From positions 1-21,874 of the forward strand of contig CAZHOV010000096.1 in assembly GCA_964534315.1 (NCBI GenBank): 21,874 bases of DNA, in the 5' to 3' direction. Origin of the DNA: CAZHOV01 sp964534315. GTDB lineage: Bacteria; Bacteroidota; Bacteroidia; Chitinophagales; Saprospiraceae. The position numbers were made by a program, and so were the translations under genes. Positions 1-8,220 of this stretch are shown here, one piece after another (position 1 is the first letter of the stretch; each line of letters starts with the position of its first letter). The notes under the pieces were generated by a model, which worked only from the letters and a program-made list of their open reading frames with translations, was not told where the DNA came from and did not search any database.

Positions 1-2
1 CC

Positions 3-104
3 CAGGGAAGCGCTGGAGTAATCACCATCCTCGCGGCTGGCATCCACCAGTTGGCCATCTTGCAAGTCGAGCGCAACGGAAAGGCGACACGCGAAATCCG
101 ATGA
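3..104 (+). CDS. C-terminal tail of an unidentified protein entering from the left edge
   Basis: An open frame runs from the window edge to a TGA at 102-104, giving about 33 residues ending in NGKATREIR. GC is about 59% over these bases, clearly above what follows, as expected of coding DNA. A terminator-like hairpin about 50 bases downstream (154-170) faces the same way, which supports a plus-strand gene ending here. I do not recognise the family; the residues alternate hydrophobic and polar like a beta-strand-rich end domain. The opposite strand is also open over 1-140 without an obvious start, so the coding strand is not certain. Confidence 0.3.
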   Translation, partial: QGSAGVITILAAGIHQLAILQVERNGKATREIR

Positions 105-153
105 AACCTGTGGTAGGAAAACATTCGGTAATTATCTTATGTTAGTAAGACTT

Positions 154-177
154 TTGGTGCCCTGCACCAATCTTTTG
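154..177 (+). terminator. Hairpin with a T-rich tail after the left-edge gene
   Basis: TTGGTGC (154-160) and GCACCAA (164-170) form a perfect 7-bp stem with a 3-base loop, followed by TCTTTTG. This fits a short intrinsic terminator for the gene ending at 104. The T-tract is imperfect, so the call is moderate. Confidence 0.4.
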
Positions 178-309
178 AATGTTTTGAAGCTTACTCGCTT
201 TTACAGCAGCCCGCGATACTAATCGTAACGTGAAGGTCTTTTATCTTTTTGACGCTCCCGGCTCTCTCCAGAGTAGTGAGAAAATGATTTGTTCGTTCCC
301 GATTCCCTA

Positions 310-377
310 CTTGCTCCAGGGGAGCAAGAGATTGGTAGTGTTTAAACAGCCCCGAATTATGAATGCTCCAGAGGAGC
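310..377. repeat. Two copies of the palindrome GCTCCAGNGGAGC
   Basis: GCTCCAGGGGAGC at 313-325 and GCTCCAGAGGAGC at 365-377 differ only at the central base and lie 52 bases apart. The first extends to an 8-bp stem (310-317 with 321-328, loop AGG). The second lies 15 bases before the ATG of the zinc-ribbon gene. They could be protein-binding sites or RNA hairpins in that gene's leader; nothing else in the window identifies them. Confidence 0.45.
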
Positions 378-391
378 TTAATCTTTTTACA

Positions 392-643
392 ATGGATTCC
401 CAAACACGCACCTGCCGCCTATGTAAAACACCTATTGTCGGAAGAGTAGACAAAATCTTTTGTTCCAATGCCTACAAAAATGAATACCATGTCCGACTTC
501 GACGGGCTACTACTAAAGCTGTCAAAGAAACGGACAACATCCTGCACCGGAATCGGTCCATCCTGCTTGAGGTAATGGGGAAAAAAGATAATACGATTCA
601 ACAATTCAACACTTCAACAATTCAACAATTCAACACTATCTGA
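392..643 (+). CDS. Truncated small zinc-ribbon protein, probably decaying
   Basis: The protein has 83 residues. An upstream start at 230 would add 54 residues without domain character, so ATG 392 (MDSQTRTC) was chosen. The N-terminus resembles a small Bacteroidota zinc-ribbon protein: a first pair C8-x2-C11, then IVGRVDKIFC ending at C24, where relatives have a second pair C-x3-C. Here the partner position 28 is Tyr (codon TAC), one transition away from Cys. A basic helical stretch (30-60) follows, as in relatives. Relatives then continue for several tens of residues, but here the frame runs into a tandem TTCAACAM repeat encoding TIQQFNTSTIQQFN and stops. Loss of a zinc ligand plus loss of the C-terminus suggests a pseudogene or a gene on the way to one. 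The family comparison is from memory, not from a search. Confidence 0.5.
   Translation: MDSQTRTCRLCKTPIVGRVDKIFCSNAYKNEYHVRLRRATTKAVKETDNILHRNRSILLEVMGKKDNTIQQFNTSTIQQFNTI
597..636. repeat. Octamer array 1: five TTCAACAM units
   Basis: Five contiguous 8-bp units start at 597, 605, 613, 621 and 629, reading TTCAACAA or TTCAACAC. They form the 3' end of the zinc-ribbon frame, whose stop follows directly. In the minus-strand reading each unit contains TTGA, the same tetramer that ends many units of the arrays at 9257 and 12073. Confidence 0.9.
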
Positions 644-667
644 CCCTACTTCCCCCCCAAAATGGCG

Positions 668-697
668 AAGCCCGGCCACTCCTCAGTAGCCAGGCTT
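668..697 (-). terminator. Terminator hairpin of rnpB
   Basis: On the minus strand AAGCCTGGC (697 to 689) pairs with GCCGGGCTT (676 to 668) through one wobble pair and a 12-base loop. It lies directly beyond the 3' end of RNase P RNA. The following tract contains ATTTT but then a G run, so the U-tail is weak. Confidence 0.55.
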
Positions 698-702
698 CTT
701 GT

Positions 703-1109
703 TGAAAAACTGCAAACCTGTAAGCCGGATTCTGTTTCCCTTTCGGGATCTCTATCATTTATCTAGGCCGGCCATTACTGACCGGCTCTATCTGCCTACC
801 CTTCCCGGCTATTCAACGAATAATTAGGCGGGCAACCTAACGCTTTTCAGAACCGGGATATACATGGCATTTCAACCCGCAAGGTTTATCCAAAGAGTTG
901 TTACCAACTCAGCGCGTGCGCTCTTACCACACGTTTTCACCCTTACCGCTGAAGGACAAACGCCTTCAGGGCGGTATCTTTTCTGTGACACTTGCTGTCT
1001 GTTCCGGATTACTCCGGAACAGCCCATCCGTTAGATGGTGCGGCGCCCTACGTTGTCCGGACTTTCCTCATCCACCCCTTAGGTGGCCGCGATAGAGCAG
1101 TTTGCAGCT
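703..1109 (-). ncRNA. rnpB: RNase P RNA, bacterial type A
   Basis: This is the catalytic RNA of RNase P, which cuts the 5' leader from precursor tRNAs. On the minus strand it contains GAGGAAAGTCCGGAC near the 5' end, ACAGAAAAGATACCGCC and GGTAAGGGTGAAA in the middle, and ACAGAATCCGGCTTACAG near the 3' end, all hallmark conserved segments. The termini pair as helix P1 (CTGCAAAC near 1107-1100 with GTTTGCAG near 718-711). Length is about 400 bases, normal for type A. It is transcribed divergently from the histidine kinase with only about 33 bases between the RNA 5' end and the kinase ATG. The exact ends are estimated from P1. Confidence 0.96.
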
Positions 1110-1142
1110 TGTAAAGTTAGTATTTTTTGTACATTTGTTTTT
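1109..1142. promoter_or_regulatory. Overlapping divergent promoters of the kinase gene and rnpB
   Basis: For the plus strand, TACATTTG at 1130-1137 matches the Bacteroidota -7 consensus TAnnTTTG, with TTG at 1109-1111 eighteen bases upstream as a -33 element. Transcription would then start at or within a few bases of the kinase ATG at 1143. For the minus strand, TAACTTTA (1119 to 1112) is a 7 of 8 match placed just ahead of the rnpB 5' end. The two elements share a 34-base gap, so the two polymerases would compete for it. Start sites are inferred. Confidence 0.6.
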
Positions 1143-4100
1143 ATGACCAAGCGGCACTTTTTTTCATTATTTATCACCCTCGTATTGTTCGGGCTGGCCT
1201 TTACGCTGCAGAACCAGTGGAAGGACAAAGCTCCGTTGCGCCAATATACCCGTACCATTGAAGATTATCTTCAAAAGAATGAAGCGGAGGTAGCGAACCT
1301 GGTTAACGACCAGACCTTTATCCAATCGCGCTTAGGTCTTAAATTTCCAAGTCTCAAAAATGATACGTTCTTTTCTGTCGAAGAGATCGAGCAATTAGAA
1401 AACAAACCCTTTACCATCGCCTTTTACCGTAATGACTCGCTCATTTACTGGAATAATAATCAAATACTACCTCCTGAATCATTACTACAAGAACCCCTTC
1501 AGGATAGTTCCTACTTTCGGGAGCTCCAAAATGGAAAATACTACGTGCGGGTGAAAAGCGGGTACGATACTCAGGCCGGTTATTATCAAATTTTTGGTTT
1601 CGTCCCGCTAAGGTATAAATACGAGTTGGAAAGCGAATACCTGGCCAACCGTTTTCCGGCCGGTAAAATGATCCCCAAAACCGTTAAACTGACGGACATT
1701 CCTACAAAAAATGCTATCCATCGAAACAATGGCAGTACCCTTTGTTATCTGGAAGGAAACCCCTCTTTTATTAAAGATCCTACCCGCCAAATATGGCTAC
1801 TTATCGCTTTTTTTAGCGGCTTCATCGCATTAGTCTATTTCCTCAATAGCCTTGCCCAGTTTATCGCCCAAAAGAACAGACCCTGGATGGGGGCTACTTT
1901 CTTACTAGGCGCTGTCTTCTTCATCCGCTTCCTGACCCTCATCTTTAATTTCTCTGGCCAATTTGACGAACTTGCACTCTTTACTACACACTTCGATATC
2001 CCTTTTAACCGGACACTGGGAGATTTCCTGATCAATATTCTCCTGCTCTTCTGGATCATGTTCTTCCTGCATGGCTCCTTTCCGGATAAACCGCTGAAGA
2101 AACGGCCCGCCCCAATTCGGTATGGTATTACTTTCGTCAATTTCTTTTCGATCATTATCGGATTACTTTTTGTTTCTTCCGTCATCAAAAGCCTTGTTAT
2201 CAATACCGATATTTCTTTTGACTATCAAAATGTTTTTGACCTAGATACCTATTCCCTCTTGGTCATCATGGGGATCATCATACTCTATCTGGCAATTTTC
2301 CTCTTTGGGCATCGCATGATGCTGGCAATTCTCAAAACCGGGGTCTCCCAGTTGAGCAGGTGGATACTCCTACTGCTGGCTACTGCAATAGCTTACCCCA
2401 TCGCTTTTTTCTTTCTTGATCTACCTTTGTCAACTGAAATCGCTTTATTATTGGTGTTTGCCGTAGCTGCCATTTTCAACATCTTTATCGACAGCAGTCA
2501 CCTCAACTTTATGTGGCTGATCATTTGGCTGATCATTCTTTCACTTCTTCCCGCTTTTCAACTTTTTCAGTATAATGCTTATAAAGACGGATTGATTCGG
2601 CTGGACTACGCCAAGAAATTAGCCGATCTGCGCGATCCCTATGCCGAAGAAGCTATACACGAATTTTTAAAACGCATCAAATCAAACCCTGCGATATCCG
2701 GTATCGTCGATAAATCTATCGACGAATTAATTGACGATGACAGCCTCGGCAGAAAGATCAATAGCCTCTTTACACAAAACAGTTACCTTCAATTTAATTA
2801 CAATTATAATTTTTACGCCTTCCACGAGAACGACGAAAAAGCGATGACGGGACAGGTGACGGATTTTGTCCCCCTACATCTTCAATTCACCAAAGTTGAA
2901 CATACAGACTATCCTAAAGTACAGTTTGGTAATGATCAACGAAACCGTCCTATCTATAGGGCTGAAGTGGAGATCCCGGTATTTAGTCCTAAACTACTAC
3001 TTTTTGAATTCCGTCGAAACCGGCGTGAACAATCAAAGGTATATACCGAATTACTGGTTGATAAACCCTACCGTAAATTAAAGCAACTAGGCAATTACGA
3101 CTTTGCCATTTATAACAAAGATGGACGGTTGATCGATAACGAAGGAGCTTTCCTGGCAGAACTCACCCTCGAGCCTCCCCCTCCCGGCACCCACCGGATC
3201 TTTAGCCAGCAGCGGTTTTCTTACTTAATCTATCATGCTCCGAATGGAAATATCGTAGTACTGGGCAAACTAAAAGAAACGTTGATGAAAGCAGTATCCC
3301 TGTTTTCCTTTATTCTTGGCATCCTGGTCATTATCATTCTGCTTTTTGCTTCTATCAATACCCTTGTAAAAGTGCTTCCCAACACCTTGAATCTGTCGCT
3401 CACCGGAAGGCCCTCGCTGCGCCGGCGAATACAACTCACCGTTGTCACCCTGACAGTGGTTTTCTTTATATTTATCGGCTTTATTACCGTCCGCTTTTTC
3501 CAGGATTCTTCCGATGAATACCACGACGACCGGCTCAGCAGAAAAACAAAATCCATACTTACGGATGCTGAACATGAACTCGAACTCATGACGCCTACGA
3601 CTGACAGTAGCATTACTGACTATGCCCGCCTGGTCGATCCGCTCTCCAGAATACACCGGATGGACATCAATTTCTATGACCTCACCGGCAAACTGGTTCG
3701 CTCTTCAGAAGAAGACCTTTTTAGGAATGGAGTGGTCGCTCCCCAAATTAGTCCGGTAGCTTTCTACGAGCTCTCCAAGCAAAATTACATCAGTGTCTCT
3801 GCTGATGAAAAAATCGGTAGTTTAAAATACAAAACAGCTTATGTACCTCTAAAACTCAGAGAGGGACGAAAAGGGAAAACGATCGCCTATCTGGGGCTTT
3901 CATACTATTCTAAACAACGCCAACTCAAACGAGACGTCAGTGAATTTATGGGTACGCTGCTCAACGTTTATGTATTTCTACTACTCATAGCTGCAGGAAT
4001 TTCACTATTTGTGGCCAACTCCATCACCCGGGGAGTCACCAAGATCGGTGAAAAACTCCGGGAGTTTAAACTGGGTAGCCGAAACGAACCGCTCGAATGG

Positions 4101-4904
4101 AAAGGGAAAGATGAATTAGGAGAGCTTATCGATGAATACAACAAACTGATTAAAAAACTGGAAGAAAGTGCTGATAAGCTGGCACAATCTGAGCGGGAAG
4201 TCGCTTGGAGAGAAATGGCCAAGCAGGTGGCTCACGAAATTAAAAACCCATTAACGCCCATGAAACTAAGCATCCAGTATCTACTTCACGCCTACAACTC
4301 TGACCCCGACAATATCGATAATCTACTCAAACGAGTAACGACGACCCTTACTGAACAAATCGAAAACCTCTCTCAGATCGCTTCTGAATTTTCGACCTTT
4401 GCCAAGATGCCTCGTCCTGAAAATCAAAAGGTCTTATTAAATCACCTGGTCGAGTCCGTCTACGATCTTTTCCACGAAAGTGAAGAAATGGATATCATCC
4501 TGGATACCCCCGAAGAAGCTATATTTGTTTATGCCGATAAGAATCAGGTCATTAGCGTTTTGAATAACCTGGTAAAAAACGCGATTCAGGCCATTCCGGA
4601 TAACCGCAAAGGACATATTCAAATGAACCTTAGCAGAGTACACAAAACAGCTATCGTCGAAGTGAAAGACAACGGTACCGGAATACCCGATGATATGCAA
4701 GAAAAGGTATTCGTTCCCAACTTTACCACCAAATCCTCCGGTACGGGGCTGGGGCTCGCCATTGCCAAAAACATCATCGAATCCGCCAATGGCACGATCT
4801 ACTTCAAAACAGAAGCCGATGTAGGTACTTCCTTTTTTATTGAACTGCCCATTATCGACATCCGCGTCAATACCAACCCGGAGAATATCCGGAGCCTCGG
4901 CTAG
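1143..4904 (+). CDS. Large multi-pass sensor histidine kinase (NtrY-like core)
   Basis: The 1253-residue inner-membrane kinase would autophosphorylate on His and pass phosphate to a response regulator. Order of parts: one membrane helix (about 6-22), an extracytoplasmic stretch to about 215, a block of about eight helices (about 217-500), a second extracytoplasmic domain (about 500-710), helices near 716-737 and 764-783, a third extracytoplasmic domain, a last helix at about 938-960, then HAMP. The HisKA box is VAHEIKNPLTPMKLS with phospho-acceptor His1031. The ATPase domain has NNLVKNAIQ from 1141, DNGTGIP, and GTGLGLA at 1200-1206, so catalysis looks intact. The HAMP-HisKA-HATPase end resembles NtrY-type kinases. 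Signals sensed are unknown. An upstream GTG start at 1083 was rejected because it lies inside rnpB. No response regulator gene is present in the window. Confidence 0.93.
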   Translation: MTKRHFFSLFITLVLFGLAFTLQNQWKDKAPLRQYTRTIEDYLQKNEAEVANLVNDQTFIQSRLGLKFPSLKNDTFFSVEEIEQLENKPFTIAFYRNDSLIYWNNNQILPPESLLQEPLQDSSYFRELQNGKYYVRVKSGYDTQAGYYQIFGFVPLRYKYELESEYLANRFPAGKMIPKTVKLTDIPTKNAIHRNNGSTLCYLEGNPSFIKDPTRQIWLLIAFFSGFIALVYFLNSLAQFIAQKNRPWMGATFLLGAVFFIRFLTLIFNFSGQFDELALFTTHFDIPFNRTLGDFLINILLLFWIMFFLHGSFPDKPLKKRPAPIRYGITFVNFFSIIIGLLFVSSVIKSLVINTDISFDYQNVFDLDTYSLLVIMGIIILYLAIFLFGHRMMLAILKTGVSQLSRWILLLLATAIAYPIAFFFLDLPLSTEIALLLVFAVAAIFNIFIDSSHLNFMWLIIWLIILSLLPAFQLFQYNAYKDGLIRLDYAKKLADLRDPYAEEAIHEFLKRIKSNPAISGIVDKSIDELIDDDSLGRKINSLFTQNSYLQFNYNYNFYAFHENDEKAMTGQVTDFVPLHLQFTKVEHTDYPKVQFGNDQRNRPIYRAEVEIPVFSPKLLLFEFRRNRREQSKVYTELLVDKPYRKLKQLGNYDFAIYNKDGRLIDNEGAFLAELTLEPPPPGTHRIFSQQRFSYLIYHAPNGNIVVLGKLKETLMKAVSLFSFILGILVIIILLFASINTLVKVLPNTLNLSLTGRPSLRRRIQLTVVTLTVVFFIFIGFITVRFFQDSSDEYHDDRLSRKTKSILTDAEHELELMTPTTDSSITDYARLVDPLSRIHRMDINFYDLTGKLVRSSEEDLFRNGVVAPQISPVAFYELSKQNYISVSADEKIGSLKYKTAYVPLKLREGRKGKTIAYLGLSYYSKQRQLKRDVSEFMGTLLNVYVFLLLIAAGISLFVANSITRGVTKIGEKLREFKLGSRNEPLEWKGKDELGELIDEYNKLIKKLEESADKLAQSEREVAWREMAKQVAHEIKNPLTPMKLSIQYLLHAYNSDPDNIDNLLKRVTTTLTEQIENLSQIASEFSTFAKMPRPENQKVLLNHLVESVYDLFHESEEMDIILDTPEEAIFVYADKNQVISVLNNLVKNAIQAIPDNRKGHIQMNLSRVHKTAIVEVKDNGTGIPDDMQEKVFVPNFTTKSSGTGLGLAIAKNIIESANGTIYFKTEADVGTSFFIELPIIDIRVNTNPENIRSLG

Positions 4905-6016
4905 AAAAAGAGAAAGCCTAGAAGAAAGGTCAGAGCCAATGAAACCCCTAATGTAAACCAGTAAAATACGAAGAAGATGATGCTCTTAACAAGGGTCTTA
5001 AACCAACTTTGACTGTATACCCGCTTCTGAGCAATTAGTATGTAAATGATCAGCCAAACTACTCCAAAAACAATAATCAGCCACCATAACGGATCCTCCA
5101 ACTTGAGGATCACCTCGCCAAATGCCAGATAAAAAGCGGTTAGTAAGAATGCAAAGGTGTGGATATGAAAGAAAAATACCAGATGCTCAATAAAATAATA
5201 ACGCCGCCGTATATACAGTAGCTTGAATAACAGCGCCAACAAAGGAATCATAAAAAAAGCAGTCCACAAGATCATTCCAAAAGAAAACCGGATGAAGTTC
5301 TTCATATCTTTAAAAAACTTCATGATTTGCTTGATGACAACCTGATTTACCAGCCCCTTAATTTCATATTTCTCAATGATTTCATCTGGCGTAAGCTCAA
5401 TAATATCCGATTTTAAAAACCGCATAACGCTAGAATCTGGCTGCTCTTCATTTAAACCAATAGTGAGGAAACCAATACTTATAGGCATAACGCTATCCGT
5501 ATAAACTTCGTAAGTAGAATAATCGAACCTGGATTCCAGCGTGTCAAACACAGGAGCAATCACGTTAGAGTCAAAAATAGCAAAGGTTTCAGCTTTTGCT
5601 TTTTGATAATCTTCAGTTACTGCCTTTTGATGGTATTCTTCCTTGTATTCCTCGTAAAAATTATCATCTATCTCTTCATAATGAATCGAGAAGTTGATAG
5701 CAGCGATCAAAACAAGGGTAGAGAGGAAGAAGATGCGGATAGGCTTAATATAGGTCTTATGCCGACCCTTGAAATACTCTATGGTCAATTTCCCCGGAAT
5801 GAATAAATCTCTTAGCGTAGGAAAAATGGCAAACTCCAGATTTAAGAAATTCTGAAAGAAATCGGAAAACATATCCTTCAGAGAAATCAGCCCGGTCGTA
5901 TATTTCTGTCCGCAACTGGAGCAGTACCGGGCATCATCTGGTATCAGATGCCCACAATTCAGGCAGGATTTATAGGTTTGATCTTCTGTTGGTTCCATTT
6001 GTATGGAAATATACAA
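4901..6016 (-). CDS. DUF3667 family zinc-ribbon membrane protein
   Basis: The 371-residue protein starts with a zinc ribbon, C18-x2-C21 and C32-x2-C35 (CLNCGHLIPDDARYCSSCGQ). The DUF3667 signature follows: FPTLRDLFIPGKLTIEYFKGRHKTYIKPIRIFF. One helix (about 95-110), an acidic region (about 115-235) and about four to five helices in the C-terminal third come next. The family is common in Bacteroidota and has no established function. It is the last gene of a minus-strand operon, 17 bases after the CapA-like gene. ATG 5998 (MEPTEDQ) is an equally good start, since neither has a clear ribosome site. Its stop overlaps the kinase stop in one CTAG (4901-4904), so no terminator separates the convergent genes. 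Confidence 0.9.
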   Translation of the reverse strand: MYISIQMEPTEDQTYKSCLNCGHLIPDDARYCSSCGQKYTTGLISLKDMFSDFFQNFLNLEFAIFPTLRDLFIPGKLTIEYFKGRHKTYIKPIRIFFLSTLVLIAAINFSIHYEEIDDNFYEEYKEEYHQKAVTEDYQKAKAETFAIFDSNVIAPVFDTLESRFDYSTYEVYTDSVMPISIGFLTIGLNEEQPDSSVMRFLKSDIIELTPDEIIEKYEIKGLVNQVVIKQIMKFFKDMKNFIRFSFGMILWTAFFMIPLLALLFKLLYIRRRYYFIEHLVFFFHIHTFAFLLTAFYLAFGEVILKLEDPLWWLIIVFGVVWLIIYILIAQKRVYSQSWFKTLVKSIIFFVFYWFTLGVSLALTFLLGFLFF

Positions 6017-6033
6017 AAGATATTATATAATGA

Positions 6034-7185
6034 TCATTTTTTTAAGATCAACCCATCATCTCCTATCGACAAAGGGGTATCCGGGAAGTCTGCACGAGTT
6101 AGTTCTTGCAGTTTCTTCAAGGCTCTTTTTTGAGGATCAATTTTAGGACCATGCGTCTTTTGTTGGTAAACGGAGGTAACCTCAGCATGGGTAAACCCTC
6201 CGAATTCATCAACATACACTTTGATCATAGGCGCAATACCGGCTGCTCCCCGCAGATTAAATCTTCCATAAGTACAGAAATTGCCTAAACTGTAGGAAAT
6301 AAAGCGATTTTGATAGAGTTCGACGGCTCTGGTCACATGAGGGCCATGCCCAAAAACGATATCCGCTCCTGCATCAATCACGGCATGGGCAAATTCATGA
6401 ACATCACCCCGATTCTCACCATAATAGGTTTCGGTGCGTTTAGATACATGTTGGTTGGAAGCGCCTTCAGCACCTCCGTGAAAAGAGACGATAATAATAT
6501 CGCATTTTTCGTCTAATGCTTTGACGATACGGGTAGCCACAGGAATATTTCGCACATCGCATGTTCCCCAGTTGGGGGCGAAAGCGCAAAATCCAAACTT
6601 TTTACCGTTTCGTTCGATCACCGTATACTCATCGGATCCAGCGATCCCAGCAAAATGAATTCCGTTTTCATTGAGTACTGATTTAGTCTTTTCTCTTCCT
6701 ACCTTGCCGAAATCACCGGAGTGATTATTGGCGATACTCAACAGGTCGAAGCCTGAATTCACATAATGCGCCACATAACTGGCTGGCGACCGGAACACAT
6801 AACACAGATTGGGATTATTACAACGCTTGGCGATTCCGCCCTCGTCAAACAAAGCACCTTCCAGATTACCAAAAGTAACATCCGCATCGACTAGTAAGCC
6901 TTGAACATCAGCCAGTAAGTCTTTTCCACCATTAGGTGGCAGATAAGATTTGGACGGGTAATTGGTGCCCAGCATCATATCGCCTACCCCGATAACAGAA
7001 AAGAGCGAAACGTCGGTGGTGGTTTCTTCTTCCGCTACCATAGTATCTGTTGGGGGAACCGTATCTAAGACAGCATCAGAAGAAGACAAATCCGTAGTTG
7101 AACTTCCGGCATTGCCGGTGCAAAAAATTCCAATAAACAAAAATAGACCTCCGATGGGGAGGCCTATTGCTAATTTCTTAATCAT
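6034..7185 (-). CDS. CapA family protein (PGA_cap metallophosphatase fold)
   Basis: The 383-residue protein has an N-terminal hydrophobic segment (about 5-21), so it is probably exported or anchored. A Ser/Thr/Asp-rich linker to about 60 leads to the catalytic domain. Motifs in order: GDMMLG (68-73), NLEG (107-110), ANNH (152-155), SFHGG (234-238), GHGPH (279-283) and SLGNF (299-303). These are the metal-site motifs of the calcineurin-like CapA/PGA_cap group, first known from poly-gamma-glutamate capsule synthesis. No capB or capC homologue lies nearby, so a capsule role should not be assumed; an envelope hydrolase role is as likely. The gene sits 15 bases after the M23 peptidase and 17 before DUF3667. 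The cysteine at 22 lacks a proper lipobox. Confidence 0.92.
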   Translation of the reverse strand: MIKKLAIGLPIGGLFLFIGIFCTGNAGSSTTDLSSSDAVLDTVPPTDTMVAEEETTTDVSLFSVIGVGDMMLGTNYPSKSYLPPNGGKDLLADVQGLLVDADVTFGNLEGALFDEGGIAKRCNNPNLCYVFRSPASYVAHYVNSGFDLLSIANNHSGDFGKVGREKTKSVLNENGIHFAGIAGSDEYTVIERNGKKFGFCAFAPNWGTCDVRNIPVATRIVKALDEKCDIIIVSFHGGAEGASNQHVSKRTETYYGENRGDVHEFAHAVIDAGADIVFGHGPHVTRAVELYQNRFISYSLGNFCTYGRFNLRGAAGIAPMIKVYVDEFGGFTHAEVTSVYQQKTHGPKIDPQKRALKKLQELTRADFPDTPLSIGDDGLILKK

Positions 7186-7200
7186 TATAAAAAAGTATTT

Positions 7201-8184
7201 TTAATCAAACGATTGATTTGGTGTTTCGGCCATTTCTACCAGGATTTGATACTCTTCGGGAGTCAATTTATCGAGGCAGTAATGCATTGGATTAATGGCT
7301 TTACCATTGAGTCTTACTTCGTAGTGCAAGTGCGGTGCGGTTGACCGTCCTGTACTCCCTACCAGGCCAATTTGCTGGCCCTTCTTAACAGCTTGCCCTT
7401 TCTTCACTTCGATCTTACTCATGTGCGCATAAAGCGTTTTATATCCGTAACCATGATCGATCACTACATGGTAACCATATCCCGTCCTTTTATACGTTAC
7501 TTCTACAATTTTCCCGTCTCCGGTAGCATAAATAGGAGTTCCAAGTGGAGCGGTAAAGTCGATTCCTTTGTGCATGCGCCCGACCTTGGTGAATGGGTCT
7601 ATTCTACGGCCAAAACCAGACAATAAACGAATGTTACGCTTGAGTTTATCACTTCGAACCGGCTTAACAGAAGGAATAGATGCAAGCATTTTCTCCCGGT
7701 CCATAGCCAAAGAAGTGATGGTATCTAGCGATGTAGACTGGACGGCTAGTTGCCGTTTTAACATATCCATCCGTTCCTGCGTCTGCTTTAATAAATCGCC
7801 GGAAGATTCGAAATTGGTAATATCCCCAAAGGGATCATGTCCACCAACACCACCTCTCCAAAGTGATTCATCTACCGGCTCCATACCGAACATGAGTCGA
7901 TGAACGTTGGCGTCTCTCTCCTGGATATTACTTATAACTTTCTCCATGTTAACCATTTCCTGGTTCAACAAGGAGTACTTATCCTTCATTTGAGAAAGTT
8001 CTCGTTGTAAGACCTTTTCTTTAGGTGAAGGAAAATAAGTAAATGCAATCGAAATCAGGATAAAAGCGGCTACCACTACCGCGCAAAAAAATCCGAGCAC
8101 CCTAAAAATCTTAATCCTTATTGGCTCTACGATCTTTTCGTAGCGAAGGGTTTGTTTATTATAAATAAACTTTTCTTTCGTCAT
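7201..8184 (-). CDS. M23 family metallopeptidase (LytM-type endopeptidase)
   Basis: The 327-residue protein is a membrane-anchored zinc peptidase expected to cut peptidoglycan cross-bridges or to act as a LytM regulator. A short cytoplasmic part (MTKEKFIYNKQTLRYEK) leads to one membrane helix (about 30-48) and coiled-coil segments (about 52-97 and 125-170). The M23 domain (about 190-300) has H205-x3-D209 in HKGID, YAH with H254, and HLH at 285-287, so the zinc site and catalytic His are complete. ATG 8184 was preferred to ATG 8253 because the extra residues do not belong to the family and would lie in a hairpin-bearing leader. In other Bacteroidota, as I recall it, a close homologue lies next to alaS; here a pseudogene lies between them. 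It is the first gene of the three-gene operon. Confidence 0.94.
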   Translation of the reverse strand: MTKEKFIYNKQTLRYEKIVEPIRIKIFRVLGFFCAVVVAAFILISIAFTYFPSPKEKVLQRELSQMKDKYSLLNQEMVNMEKVISNIQERDANVHRLMFGMEPVDESLWRGGVGGHDPFGDITNFESSGDLLKQTQERMDMLKRQLAVQSTSLDTITSLAMDREKMLASIPSVKPVRSDKLKRNIRLLSGFGRRIDPFTKVGRMHKGIDFTAPLGTPIYATGDGKIVEVTYKRTGYGYHVVIDHGYGYKTLYAHMSKIEVKKGQAVKKGQQIGLVGSTGRSTAPHLHYEVRLNGKAINPMHYCLDKLTPEEYQILVEMAETPNQSFD

Positions 8185-8220
8185 ACATTTAATATTGTTA
8201 CTCAATATTTTAGCTAATTG

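Noticed and set aside
191..403. 70-residue minus-strand ORF
   Set aside because: It overlaps the palindromes and the start of the zinc-ribbon gene, shows no domain and has no promoter element.
898..1095. 65-residue plus-strand ORF
   Set aside because: It lies wholly within rnpB on the opposite strand, and the RNA's conserved motifs explain the sequence.
1083..1142. Upstream GTG start for the histidine kinase
   Set aside because: It falls inside the 5' end of rnpB and upstream of the best promoter element; ATG 1143 begins the first membrane helix naturally.
6034..7185. Poly-gamma-glutamate capsule operon
   Set aside because: Only the CapA-like fold is present; no CapB ligase or CapC membrane partner lies nearby.
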